64,000 nucleotides of DNA, taken from a candidate division FCPU426 bacterium (GTDB lineage Bacteria; Oederibacteriota; JAAXVQ01; JAUVAV01). The notes under the pieces are model-generated. The model saw only the letters and a list, made by a program, of their open reading frames with translations. It made no database searches and was not told where the DNA came from. Location: assembly GCA_030591525.1 (NCBI GenBank), contig JAUVAV010000006.1, forward strand, positions 28,197-92,196, written 5' to 3'. Shown here piece by piece: positions 55,665 through 63,865 of this stretch (the first letter of the stretch is position 1; each line of letters opens with the position of its first letter). The position numbers and the translations under genes were made by a program.

Positions 55665-55711
55665 AGATTATAATATACCACAATTACTGCTGTCAACACT
55701 TTTTGTTGATT

Positions 55712-56905
55712 CTAAAAATACCCTTTTATCCGCAGGTATCCGCCATTCCCGTACATGCCGCCGTATTCGCTTTCTTCATTCGGACCAATGAAAATATTTC
55801 CGCAGAGCGTGATATCCAGGTTGTCGGAAAAATTGTATGCCACGCTCGGCGCCAGTATCGTGGAACTGTCATTGAGATTAAACACTGTCATAAGCGTACC
55901 GGTCAGCAGGGCGGTCAGAGGATGCGAAACCATCAGCATTCCGTAATCACGGCCCAGAGTTTTGCGGCCGCCATACGCCAGTTGGAGCCATTCCGAAAGA
56001 GTATAGTCGCGGCTTTCTGCTTCTCCGGCGGAATCACGGAAATATTCCAGCATAAGCGAGGTCTGAAACTCAAAAGTAGTATCAATCCCGGCAACTACTT
56101 GCCATGTCTCCTTTTCCTGCGGCCCCCTGAACCAAGCGGCCTCGGCCCAGACGCCCCATTCCATAACCTGGCCCGCGAAATCTCCTCCCAGAATCAGACG
56201 GCTCTCCCTGCTCGAGGTCCCGGCCAGGGGAGCAACTGTTTCGTAGACCTGATATATAACAGAAGTACTGATATCAAAAACTCCCAGGTGAATTTTTCCC
56301 CGGCCGGAGCGGGTGGAATCGGGCCAAGTGGCACCTGGAACCAGAACCAGGGTCAAACCATTGGCTTCCCCGAATCCCCATTCAGCTTTTAAAGCATCCA
56401 CACCCGGCTTTTCATAAGAGGGCTCTAAAAGGCTTTTAGTATTAAAAACATCCGTAGGATTCCAGGTATATCCGGTTCCCCAAGGCATTTGCTGACGGCC
56501 CAGGCGGATAGTAAAGGGGCCGGAATAAAGCGAGATAAAGGCATTATCCATTACCAGGGAATCTTCAAAAGGGAATGCGAAAATCTCCCGGGCCCCTGGG
56601 CCGAACAGCATCTCAAGCTCTCTTGCCCGTTTAGGCGGCAGAAAATCCAAAAGGCTGATTTCAGTCAGTCCGGTATAAGCCATGGCCACTACGTCAGCCG
56701 TAAGGGAAGCATTCGGCCCCAGTTTCGCGGCAAAATCAAGCCGGAGACGGCTGCTTAGCTGCATGGAATGCAAATTCGGAAAATCATAGCCCGTAACCTG
56801 GCCCTCATAATAGCCGGACCAATCCAGGGCGGATACCGGAGGGCCAAGGGGAAGCAGTAAAACCAGGGGTAAGAAAAAGAATATTTTCGGTTTCATTTTC
56901 TGCAT
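55712..56905 (-). CDS. Outer-membrane beta-barrel protein (porin-like)
   Basis: A 397-residue barrel with signal peptide (FFLPLVLLLPLGPPVSA). Alternating strands run to a C-terminal aromatic (YLRIKGYF). The segment IRLGRQQMPWGTGYTWNPTD is typical of porins of the DUF1302-like kind that accompany LolA-like and MMPL proteins. GGAGG lies nine bases before the ATG. Last gene of the tetR-MMPL-LolA-like operon, so it probably forms the outer-membrane part of a lipid or hydrophobic-compound transport route. Substrate not known. Confidence 0.82.
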   Translation of the reverse strand: MQKMKPKIFFFLPLVLLLPLGPPVSALDWSGYYEGQVTGYDFPNLHSMQLSSRLRLDFAAKLGPNASLTADVVAMAYTGLTEISLLDFLPPKRARELEMLFGPGAREIFAFPFEDSLVMDNAFISLYSGPFTIRLGRQQMPWGTGYTWNPTDVFNTKSLLEPSYEKPGVDALKAEWGFGEANGLTLVLVPGATWPDSTRSGRGKIHLGVFDISTSVIYQVYETVAPLAGTSSRESRLILGGDFAGQVMEWGVWAEAAWFRGPQEKETWQVVAGIDTTFEFQTSLMLEYFRDSAGEAESRDYTLSEWLQLAYGGRKTLGRDYGMLMVSHPLTALLTGTLMTVFNLNDSSTILAPSVAYNFSDNLDITLCGNIFIGPNEESEYGGMYGNGGYLRIKGYF

Positions 56906-56959
56906 TGCAAATCACCTCCGGAAATCCAACTTCTGATTTTTTTTTCGCAGCTTAGCGTG

Positions 56960-56989
56960 TGTAGGGGCGACGCATGCGTCGCCCCTACA
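56960..56989. repeat. GTAGGGGCG-family palindrome, GACGCATGCGTC core
   Basis: Perfect 30-base palindrome between the LolA-like and barrel genes, in the operon. Within the mRNA it would form a very stable hairpin. Confidence 0.95.
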
Positions 56990-57008
56990 AAAGAAAAATC
57001 ATGCGATA

Positions 57009-57806
57009 TCACCGCCGCTTTAAGTTTCTTTCCGAGAAGAGCGAGACCGGAAGGTCCACATCAAAAGAGATTTCTTTAACCTCCATCCAGGTCTCGCTCC
57101 CTTCCTTGAGGTTTTTCATATAATATTTCATGGGCGTCCAGCGGTTCTCGATCTTCTTGACATCACTTACTATCAAGCGTTTATAAGGCTTTTTTCCTTT
57201 GTCCCAATAATCCACCCGCCGGATGATAAAGTCGTCTCTGCCCACCCAAATCTCGATTTTGGAATAAGAAGGCCCCTCGGGCGTGGGCACGAGTTCCAAA
57301 TGGTAACATTTCTTTTTACCCTCCCGGACAAAGTCCAGCAATTTGCCGTTATATTTCCTCGCCATACCGCCACCGCCCATATCCTCATAAGAAAAATCAG
57401 AACCCATTACTTTTTTCTTTTTGGCATGCGAGGCCAGTTTGCGCACGCGGTCAGTACGGGGCGAGAAGTACCATATCTCATCGCCGTCCTTGAGCATGAG
57501 TATTGCTTCCCCTTTCACCCGGGCCGGCTTGGTATAACGCATTAATTGCTTGTCTGTGCCATCCCGGCTATAGGTTTCCATTTCCATGATGCGTTTCGCG
57601 CCGCTGGTGGTTGTGATAGTCTGCCGCATAATTCCCCGGCTGGACGACACGGCCTCGGCTTCATCGACTTTCCGCAGAATTTCCATGACTGTCAGGGAAT
57701 TATCCTTGGCCGCAGCTTCAGCCTGGCCGGTAATATTAGTGGAGGCAACACCGGTCTGCCCCAACGCAATAAGTAAAACCGGAATTAAAACCATTTTTTT
57801 TAGCAT
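57009..57806 (-). CDS. LolA-like outer-membrane lipoprotein-sorting family protein
   Basis: A 265-residue periplasmic protein with signal peptide (KKMVLIPVLLIALGQTGVAS). It has the fold of the LolA/COG2834 group: TVMEILRKVDEAEA, a strand series with EMETYSRDGTDKQLMRY, ILMLKDGDEIWYFSPRTDRVRKL, MGSDFSYEDM, and a final W. This subgroup regularly partners MMPL-type RND transporters. The ATG at 57806 has AAGGAGG eight bases ahead; the longer frame from 57842 runs through a hairpin and was rejected. Probably shuttles a lipid or lipidated cargo between membranes. Confidence 0.88.
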   Translation of the reverse strand: MLKKMVLIPVLLIALGQTGVASTNITGQAEAAAKDNSLTVMEILRKVDEAEAVSSSRGIMRQTITTTSGAKRIMEMETYSRDGTDKQLMRYTKPARVKGEAILMLKDGDEIWYFSPRTDRVRKLASHAKKKKVMGSDFSYEDMGGGGMARKYNGKLLDFVREGKKKCYHLELVPTPEGPSYSKIEIWVGRDDFIIRRVDYWDKGKKPYKRLIVSDVKKIENRWTPMKYYMKNLKEGSETWMEVKEISFDVDLPVSLFSERNLKRR

Positions 57807-57827
57807 ATTTATTTCCTCCTTTCCATG

Positions 57828-57866
57828 TAACTTATCAGTCATGGTACTAACATGACTGATAAGTTA
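57828..57866. promoter_or_regulatory. Strong hairpin in the leader of the LolA-like gene
   Basis: TAACTTATCAGTCATG pairs with CATGACTGATAAGTTA (16 base pairs, seven-base loop). It lies just before the ribosome site of the LolA-like gene, between it and the MMPL gene, and could set relative expression. It is also one end of the repeat at 57841-57969. Confidence 0.75.
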
Positions 57867-57969
57867 CGAAGCATTTGAACCTTAAAGATGATAATAATAT
57901 TCAAATGCGGTCAATTTTCGATTTTCTATTCTCAACTCTTACTTTATCACAATGCGATTTTAGTACCAT
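57841..57969. repeat. TAGACCGCA-family element, copy E (divergent, inverted)
   Basis: Outer ATGGTACTA and TAGTACCAT. Inside, on the minus strand, GAATAGAAAATC, TTGACCGCATTTGAA and TTCAAATGC follow the family order, but with the core changed to TTGACCGCA and another outer frame. Confidence 0.72.
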
Positions 57970-57979
57970 AACTGAAAGG

Positions 57980-60652
57980 TTACCTTTCCATTAACTTTAG
58001 TATGGCCGGAATCAGGATAATGGATATCAGAAATGCCCAGCCAATACCAAAAACAGATACCCATCCCATCTGGCCAAAACCTTGATACTTGGCAAAGATT
58101 AATGATCCAAATCCCAGCATAGTCGTGGCTGTGGTTAAAAATATGGCTTTGCCAGTGGAAAGTACCACCCGGGGTTGACTGCCCGGCCCCTCAATCCGAT
58201 AGCGGTGAATTAAATGAATCCCATCGTCAATCCCGATTCCCAGGATTAAGGGCAGCATCATAACACTTACAATGGTCAGAGGCATATTAATCCAGCCCAT
58301 GGTACCGAACATGAAAATATATGCCAGTACCATAGGCAGCAGGGCCAGGAGGGTGTATCCCAGGTTCCGGAAATTAATCCACAGGAGTAAAAAGATTATA
58401 ACCAAGGCCAGACCGAGGGCCAAACGCCCTTTTTCCCCCACAATAGTGATGAGACGGCGCATAAAGGCCGGCATGCCCGTAGCTCCGGGTTCGATGGAAT
58501 GCACATCCTCGATAAAGCTGGTATCATCCATGTGTTTATAGACATTCTTGCGGCTGTAAACCTGTACGGCAAATAATTTTCCGTCCGGGCTGATAAAGCG
58601 CTCCCGGATATCCGGCCGGATATCTTCCAGCTTAATTTCTTCCGGATTCGCCATAGATAAAATATTGGCTTTCATCCGTGAAAAGAATGATTTTGAAAAA
58701 TCGTTCAATACATTTCGCGAGGTCCCTGACACAGCCGAGGCAGCCTGGAGAACCCTATTAGGTCCGGTTTGCTTGCCTTCACTGTCCAGGCCGGTAAGCA
58801 GGTCGCAATGGTCAATCAGCTTGGTCAGGCCGCTGATATATCCCAACTGACCCATCTCTATTATATTGTCCGAGAGACGCCGGATCTGCTCTGCCAGTTC
58901 AGCTGATTCCGGAATCCCCTGAAAAGACCGGGACGCTACGCGGGAACGAATATCTTTTACCAGGGGCCGCCTCTCGGCCTGGGAGCTTTGAGCAGGCAGG
59001 TAGAGCGCGATGGACTCCACACCGCCCACGGTTGACAACTCATCCAGTTGGTGCATCTTACTCTCAGCCTCTTCCAGCGATTCCGCCGTAAATATCAGAC
59101 CATCAGCCGACATATTGAAACGTTCTTCCATAACATCGTATAATTCCACTGATTCCAGGCCCTTGGCTTCAATATTAAGGAGATTCTGGTCAAAACCCAG
59201 CTGCTTAACCCCTCCCAGCATTAAGCCCGTAATCACTATCACTGTTATAATGGTAATACGAGGATATGTATAAGCAGGAAAGGCCATGGCATTCAAAAAC
59301 TTGAATTCTCCGGAATATGGTTTTACGGTTTTTCCTTGTCTGGCAGCCTTTTTCTGCAAGCGTTGGTCGCGCAGCACCAGGATGGAGGGAAGGATGAACA
59401 AGGTTACACCCAGGCAGGAAAGAATTCCCAGGCCTACGGTAGCGCCGAATTCCATCATAGCGGGAAAATCCGTGAGCAGCATGGTGAAAAAAGCCACTGA
59501 CGTGGTAAACGCGCCCAATACAATGGCGCGGCCGCTTTTATGATAAACCGTCATGATCGCATCCCGGGCTTCCCTGCCTTCCACCCGGGCCTCAAAATAA
59601 GTATTTAAAAAATGCATTAAATAATCCACGCCCAGACCGATCAGGATCAGGGCACTCATGGCGCTAAACATGGATAATTTCCCGATCAGCATGCCGGCCA
59701 AACCGTAATCCCAGATTATACCCACTACCAGGATAAGCATGGCCAGCAGGGGCGCGCTCCACATGCGAAAAATCAGGATAAACAACAATGTGATAACGAT
59801 CAGGGCCCCAAGGGTGATCATCATGCTGTCTTCCTGGGCAGTTACAGTCTCATCCTTGATTACCACATTCATGCCGGTCAGGCCGACATGCGCGTCCTTA
59901 TTTTCAGCATTGATCCGGTCAACGATCTCCTGCATGTCCAGGGTCCCCAAGGTGGCTTTGTCAAATTCGTTCGAGGTAAAAGTCGGCTGGACCATCAGAA
60001 GCGCCATCTTTCTATCAGTCGAGAGGTAATGCTCCTCTCCCAGGGTCAGGCGATCCACCACAGTTGCAACGTTTTCCGGGCTGACGGGTTTCCCATCAGC
60101 CAAACGCCCCAGCGTGTCCGCCAATACACCCAGGGCGTGTATCTGCATGGCTGCCCGGCTTTCTTCCTTTTGTAAATTCCCGGCATCCTCAATGTATTCC
60201 CTCTCAAAATCATCGTTTAAAGCGGTAATCCACGGCAGCAGGTTGGGATCCTTCAGGATTCGACGCAGACGTTTAAGCTCCTTAGCCTTGGCAAGCATCA
60301 AGCCGTGTTTCCGGATGAACTCGGTGTCAATAGTATAGTCAACCCGCTTGACCCATTTTTTCAATTTTGACAACTCTTCCGCAGTCTGCCGGGTTAAGGC
60401 TGTTGCGCGCTCTTCCGAAGAAGCCTCCACCACTCCGATAATCATGTCCGCAGTACCAAAAAGCTCGACTAAGCGCTGGTACTCAACCACTACCGGTTCA
60501 TCCTGGGGCATCATATCCATCCAGGTCATTGCCAGTTTTAAAGTGGAAGCCTGCCATGCGAAAAACAGGGTAACTAATAATGCTGCGCCAATTACATACC
60601 ACGGTTTGGCAACCGAAAAATCCACGAATTTGGTATAGATTTTTTTAAACAA
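57980..60652 (-). CDS. MMPL/RND-superfamily transporter
   Basis: An 890-residue inner-membrane transporter of the COG1033 (HpnN-like) group. There are two halves with six spans each: TM1 (WYVIGAALLVTLFFAW), loop 1, then spans with LILIGLGVDYLMHFLNTY; a second TM7 (ITIITVIVITGLMLGG), loop 2, then LGIGIDDGIHLIHRYR. The Asp residues in both GxxxD motifs are in place for proton coupling. The start is TTG at 60652 with AGGAGG nine bases ahead; the frame from GTG 60691 would put that site in the coding part. Operon with tetR, a LolA-like protein and a barrel; such sets move lipids in other bacteria. Confidence 0.92.
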   Translation of the reverse strand: MFKKIYTKFVDFSVAKPWYVIGAALLVTLFFAWQASTLKLAMTWMDMMPQDEPVVVEYQRLVELFGTADMIIGVVEASSEERATALTRQTAEELSKLKKWVKRVDYTIDTEFIRKHGLMLAKAKELKRLRRILKDPNLLPWITALNDDFEREYIEDAGNLQKEESRAAMQIHALGVLADTLGRLADGKPVSPENVATVVDRLTLGEEHYLSTDRKMALLMVQPTFTSNEFDKATLGTLDMQEIVDRINAENKDAHVGLTGMNVVIKDETVTAQEDSMMITLGALIVITLLFILIFRMWSAPLLAMLILVVGIIWDYGLAGMLIGKLSMFSAMSALILIGLGVDYLMHFLNTYFEARVEGREARDAIMTVYHKSGRAIVLGAFTTSVAFFTMLLTDFPAMMEFGATVGLGILSCLGVTLFILPSILVLRDQRLQKKAARQGKTVKPYSGEFKFLNAMAFPAYTYPRITIITVIVITGLMLGGVKQLGFDQNLLNIEAKGLESVELYDVMEERFNMSADGLIFTAESLEEAESKMHQLDELSTVGGVESIALYLPAQSSQAERRPLVKDIRSRVASRSFQGIPESAELAEQIRRLSDNIIEMGQLGYISGLTKLIDHCDLLTGLDSEGKQTGPNRVLQAASAVSGTSRNVLNDFSKSFFSRMKANILSMANPEEIKLEDIRPDIRERFISPDGKLFAVQVYSRKNVYKHMDDTSFIEDVHSIEPGATGMPAFMRRLITIVGEKGRLALGLALVIIFLLLWINFRNLGYTLLALLPMVLAYIFMFGTMGWINMPLTIVSVMMLPLILGIGIDDGIHLIHRYRIEGPGSQPRVVLSTGKAIFLTTATTMLGFGSLIFAKYQGFGQMGWVSVFGIGWAFLISIILIPAILKLMER

Positions 60653-60728
60653 TTTTATTTCCCTCCTTTTTCTTCCGGCCTTCAAATTCACCGCTCTGAA
60701 GAGCGGGGAATGAGCGGCTAACGTATTA
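60653..60728. repeat. GTTAGCCGC-family hairpin at the tetR end
   Basis: On the minus strand TTAATACGTTAGCCGC is followed by CCCCGCTCTTCAGAGCGG. The TAG in GTTAGCC is the tetR stop codon, so the last codons of tetR (Leu-Ile-Arg) come from the repeat. Confidence 0.75.
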
Positions 60729-61341
60729 AACCTTGCAGCACCAGCTTGGTCAAAACCTCGGTCATTGGTTCGGGAGATATTTTTTCCACAAATATATGCT
60801 GTAAAATAATGCCGTCTAAAAGCCCGATCAATAAACGCGCCAGGCGGCGGGTATCTGCCGGCCGCATTTGACCTTTTAGGATTTCCCGGGCAAAACAGTT
60901 TTTCAGTATTTCAATAATATCCAGATACATCTTTTTTACACTTTTCAACATTTCCTGCGCAAATTTTCCATGGGACTGGGAAAAAACCGAATACATAATA
61001 CGCGCAATATCTTCCTCCCGGGTGGCCAATTCCAGCCAATCCCGGATAAACCCCTTGATTTTACTCTCAAATGATATATTGGTTTGCAATTGACGGTTTA
61101 TTTTTTCGGTGGCTTCTGACATAAACTGCTGCACAATGCTGCGGAAAATATCCTCCTTGCTTTTATAATACCAGTATAGCGTACCACGCCCCATGTCCGC
61201 TTGCCGCGCGACCTGACTTACCGTACTCTTATGGTAACCATAACGGCCGAAGACCCGAATAGCAGCCCGGATAATGCGCTGTTTCTGGGCCTCCTTGTCT
61301 TCCTCGGTCACGGCAATCCTTTTTCCCGCGCTTAGAACCAT
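60718..61341 (-). CDS. TetR-family transcriptional regulator
   Basis: A 207-residue repressor. The N-terminal HTH is standard: RIIRAAIRVFGRYGYHKSTV, then SQVARQADMGRGTLYWYYKS and KEDIF. The C-terminal helical ligand-binding part resembles the TetR_C group controlling RND efflux and lipid genes. AAGGAG lies seven bases before the ATG. First gene of an operon with an MMPL transporter, a LolA-like protein and a barrel. A TetR-type operator overlaps its promoter, so autorepression relieved by a small hydrophobic ligand is likely. Confidence 0.94.
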   Translation of the reverse strand: MVLSAGKRIAVTEEDKEAQKQRIIRAAIRVFGRYGYHKSTVSQVARQADMGRGTLYWYYKSKEDIFRSIVQQFMSEATEKINRQLQTNISFESKIKGFIRDWLELATREEDIARIMYSVFSQSHGKFAQEMLKSVKKMYLDIIEILKNCFAREILKGQMRPADTRRLARLLIGLLDGIILQHIFVEKISPEPMTEVLTKLVLQGLIR

Positions 61342-61354
61342 CTTTCTTCTCCTT

Positions 61355-61376
61355 ATAGACCGACTAGTCAGTCTAT
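61355..61376. promoter_or_regulatory. TetR-type operator
   Basis: A 22-base inverted repeat with half-sites ATAGAC and GTCTAT around GACTAGTC; only one symmetrical pair is imperfect. It lies between the -10 region and the tetR ribosome site, where bound repressor would block transcription of the operon. Confidence 0.85.
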
Positions 61377-61380
61377 TTAT

Positions 61381-61409
61381 ACTATCGCATAATTACGGGT
61401 TATTGTCAA
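61381..61409 (-). promoter_or_regulatory. Probable tetR operon promoter
   Basis: Minus strand TTGACA (61404-61409) with GATAGT (61381-61386), spacing 17 bases. The -10 is a partial match; the -35 is perfect. The operator lies directly downstream. Confidence 0.6.
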
Positions 61410-61656
61410 AAACTTAAATATCCCCGCCACTGGAGATCCCTCGCTTTTATCTCGGCATGACACCCTTATTATACTTGATATTTTAAGGCGTGCTTAACGG
61501 CAACAGTTCCGTAATGATAGCCGTTTTCCACTCGTTCATTTACTATATCTTTTATTTTTATGATATAATAAATAAAAGCTCACGCCCCTCTTCTCCACCG
61601 ATTTCAAGATTTCATAAAGTGATCCGGCTATAGTGAGATTAATGGGAGTGGTAAGT

Positions 61657-63690
61657 ATGAAAATCTTCAAGGCACTGCTTATTCTCATTTTATTCCCAAA
61701 ACCGGGTTTTTCTGCCCTTCCTCTGACGAACTTATGGGAAAAAGCCTGGAGCAATGGTATGAGTATTTCACAAGGTATCGGATTTGATTCGAATGACAAT
61801 GTGATTGTTACCGGATGGGTATTGGGCAGAGGAAGTCACATTATTAAATATGATAGCAGCGGCGCTCTTGTCTGGGAACTCGATATTGGGAGTTCAAACT
61901 GGCTCGCCTCAGATTCAGCCATAGATTCAGCGGATAATATTATTATTTCCGGATCAGATGGAACAGTCGGTTTTGTCACAAAGTTACTGCCGAACAAGAC
62001 GGAAGTTTGGACCAGAACCTACGGCGTGCAAACATTATATACCAACGCATCCGTGGCTGTTGATTCCATGGATAACTGTATTGTGTTTGATCATGCTGAC
62101 ACCGGTTACTGGGTGGTTAAAAAATATGACAAGGATGGAACTCTGTTATTTTCCGTAAATGCCGGAAATTATCGCTATCCGCAGGATGTGGCCGTGGATT
62201 CACAAGATAATATTATTATTGCCGGTCATAGTTTTGTAATCACGGCAACGGATATGATTATTTCAAAATTTAATTCTTCCGGAGCGCCGGTCTGGGGGCC
62301 GATAATTCATGATTACGGCGATTATGATTATGCCAAGGGAGTATGCACAGATAAAAATGATAATATCTATGTGACCGGCAGCCGCAGAATCAGCACGGTA
62401 GATTATATGGTACTGAGAAAATACGATAAGGACGGCAATTTTATCCGGGATATTTATGAGGCGGTTATTCCATCCCGGGGAGCAAGCGTGGCGATTCAAG
62501 ATGATGCCAGGGTGATTGTAGGCGGAAGCCGGGACTCCTCAACCCAGATGTATATGGCAGCCTACGATTTGAACTGTACTTCAAAATATTGGGATTTGTC
62601 GTATGATCCAAGCACAGGAACAGGAATTGATGAGATATTATCTCTGACGATTGACCATAACGGAAATATTGCTGTGGCCTGCAACAGCGATTTCGCTTAT
62701 TTAACCATAAAATATAAGAATAATATCCTGTTGGTTCCGGCGGCAATAGCTGACCTGGTAATTTCTTCAACTGGATATACAGCAGTGCAATTAACCTGGA
62801 CAGCGCCGGGAGATGACGTCAATATCGGAACCGCGAGCCAGTATGATATTCGTTATTCTGACGCAGACATTACTTCGGCTAATTGGGCTTCTGCTGTTAC
62901 CGCGCAATTATCTCTGCCGATAACGCCTTCTTTGGCGGGAACGCTTGAGGCGGCTGAGGTAATTGGTCTTAATCAGGGGACAACTTATTATTTTGCGATT
63001 AAAACCGAGGATAAAGACGGTTATGTATCATATTTATCCAATGTGGTGAATACTACAACTTCGGGAACGCCGCCGACTCCAACCGCGACAGTTACCCCCG
63101 TAAATATTCCTGGTATTCCTGGTACTCCTGCCGCTCCTACCGAGCTGACGGTGGCGATCAGAAATTCATCGGATATATCGCTTAATTGGCAAGACAATAG
63201 TGATAATGAGATCGGATTCAAGCTTTATCGGAATTTTGCGGATAGGAATTGGGAAAATAGCGCATACTTGCTTTTTACCACACCGCCCAATGCAGAGGAT
63301 TATACAGACAAGGATGTTAATTTATCGATTGAATATTTTTATAGAGTAAGAGCCACTAATACTTTTGGCGATTCGGGTTGGTCAAATACTGCTTCGCTTG
63401 ACAGAGAGGAACTATCATCCGGGGGGCTGGATAATGTGCGTCTGGCACCGAATCCCTATGTAAAAAATAAAAATCCGAGCAATAGTGTATGGTTTCTCGG
63501 TTTGCCGAAATTCGTCAAAATAAAAATATTCACTTTGTCCGGAAATATCGTTAAGACCATAGTCCACGATGCTTTAACTGCCGGCGGCAGCGAAGAATGG
63601 GATGTCGGGAATCTCAGCAGCGGTATTTACATATATATTCTAAGTTCTGCGACGGAGATTAAAAAAGGAAAGATGACGATAATCAAATAG
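61657..63690 (+). CDS. Beta-propeller/fibronectin secreted protein with FlgD-like C-terminal domain
   Basis: A 677-residue exported protein (signal peptide FKALLILILFPKPGFS). Residues ~25-360 are repeats of SBBP/NHL type, for example VTGWVLGRGSHIIKYDSSG and VAVDSQDNIIIAGHS, forming a propeller. Two fibronectin type III domains follow (AIADLVISSTG... to YFAIKTEDKDG; ELTVAIRNSSDISLNWQD to YFYRVRATN), separated by a Pro/Thr linker. The end is the sorting-like tail: LAPNPYVKNKNPS, IKIFTLSGNIVKTI, NLSSGIYIYIL, ending KKGKMTIIK. I took ATG 61657 with GGAG eight bases ahead rather than 61633. The product is probably displayed or released outside. Confidence 0.87.
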   Translation: MKIFKALLILILFPKPGFSALPLTNLWEKAWSNGMSISQGIGFDSNDNVIVTGWVLGRGSHIIKYDSSGALVWELDIGSSNWLASDSAIDSADNIIISGSDGTVGFVTKLLPNKTEVWTRTYGVQTLYTNASVAVDSMDNCIVFDHADTGYWVVKKYDKDGTLLFSVNAGNYRYPQDVAVDSQDNIIIAGHSFVITATDMIISKFNSSGAPVWGPIIHDYGDYDYAKGVCTDKNDNIYVTGSRRISTVDYMVLRKYDKDGNFIRDIYEAVIPSRGASVAIQDDARVIVGGSRDSSTQMYMAAYDLNCTSKYWDLSYDPSTGTGIDEILSLTIDHNGNIAVACNSDFAYLTIKYKNNILLVPAAIADLVISSTGYTAVQLTWTAPGDDVNIGTASQYDIRYSDADITSANWASAVTAQLSLPITPSLAGTLEAAEVIGLNQGTTYYFAIKTEDKDGYVSYLSNVVNTTTSGTPPTPTATVTPVNIPGIPGTPAAPTELTVAIRNSSDISLNWQDNSDNEIGFKLYRNFADRNWENSAYLLFTTPPNAEDYTDKDVNLSIEYFYRVRATNTFGDSGWSNTASLDREELSSGGLDNVRLAPNPYVKNKNPSNSVWFLGLPKFVKIKIFTLSGNIVKTIVHDALTAGGSEEWDVGNLSSGIYIYILSSATEIKKGKMTIIK

Positions 63691-63703
63691 TTGATAAGCT
63701 GAC

Positions 63704-63865
63704 TAGTGTCGTGTCTCAGAAATTCTATTAATATGTCACCCCGGCATGATTTTATCCGGGGTCCAGAAAAACATTATTTTTCAAGGACAAAGTCAGTGGA
63801 TTCCGGCTAAAGGCATGCCGGAATGACAAAATATATATTCAACGTACATGTGAGACACAATACTA
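63704..63865. repeat. Nested palindromic element: GTGTCTCA frame, GTCACCCCGG cargo
   Basis: Left CTAGTGTCGTGTCTCA and right TGAGACACAATACTAG are inverted with two changes. Inside lies GTCACCCCGGCATG... to ...CATGCCGGAATGAC (63735-63829) with a CCGG.ATCC/GGATTCCGG inner stem. A fifth outer frame with the GTCAT-type cargo. Confidence 0.87.

Larger units (their letters stand above)
55413..55711. other. Gap upstream of the antitoxin with repeats
   Basis: Holds a GTTAGCCGC-family hairpin (55428-55470) and the nested element 55491-55664. The antitoxin promoter should lie at the left end. Confidence 0.65.
61342..61656. other. Divergent gap between tetR and the fourth sorting-domain gene
   Basis: The left part holds the tetR promoter and operator. 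The right part (61420-61650) has a hairpin-like C-rich word and A+T-rich stretches; I see no gene and no clear promoter for the plus-strand gene. Confidence 0.6.

Noticed and set aside
18152..56989. Spaced palindromes considered as a CRISPR array
   Set aside because: Copies are kilobases apart, single, and palindromic throughout; there are no regular spacers or cas genes.
61536..61799. Minus-strand frame of 87 codons across the start of the propeller protein gene
   Set aside because: Overlaps a signal-peptide-coding region on the other strand, and has no ribosome site.
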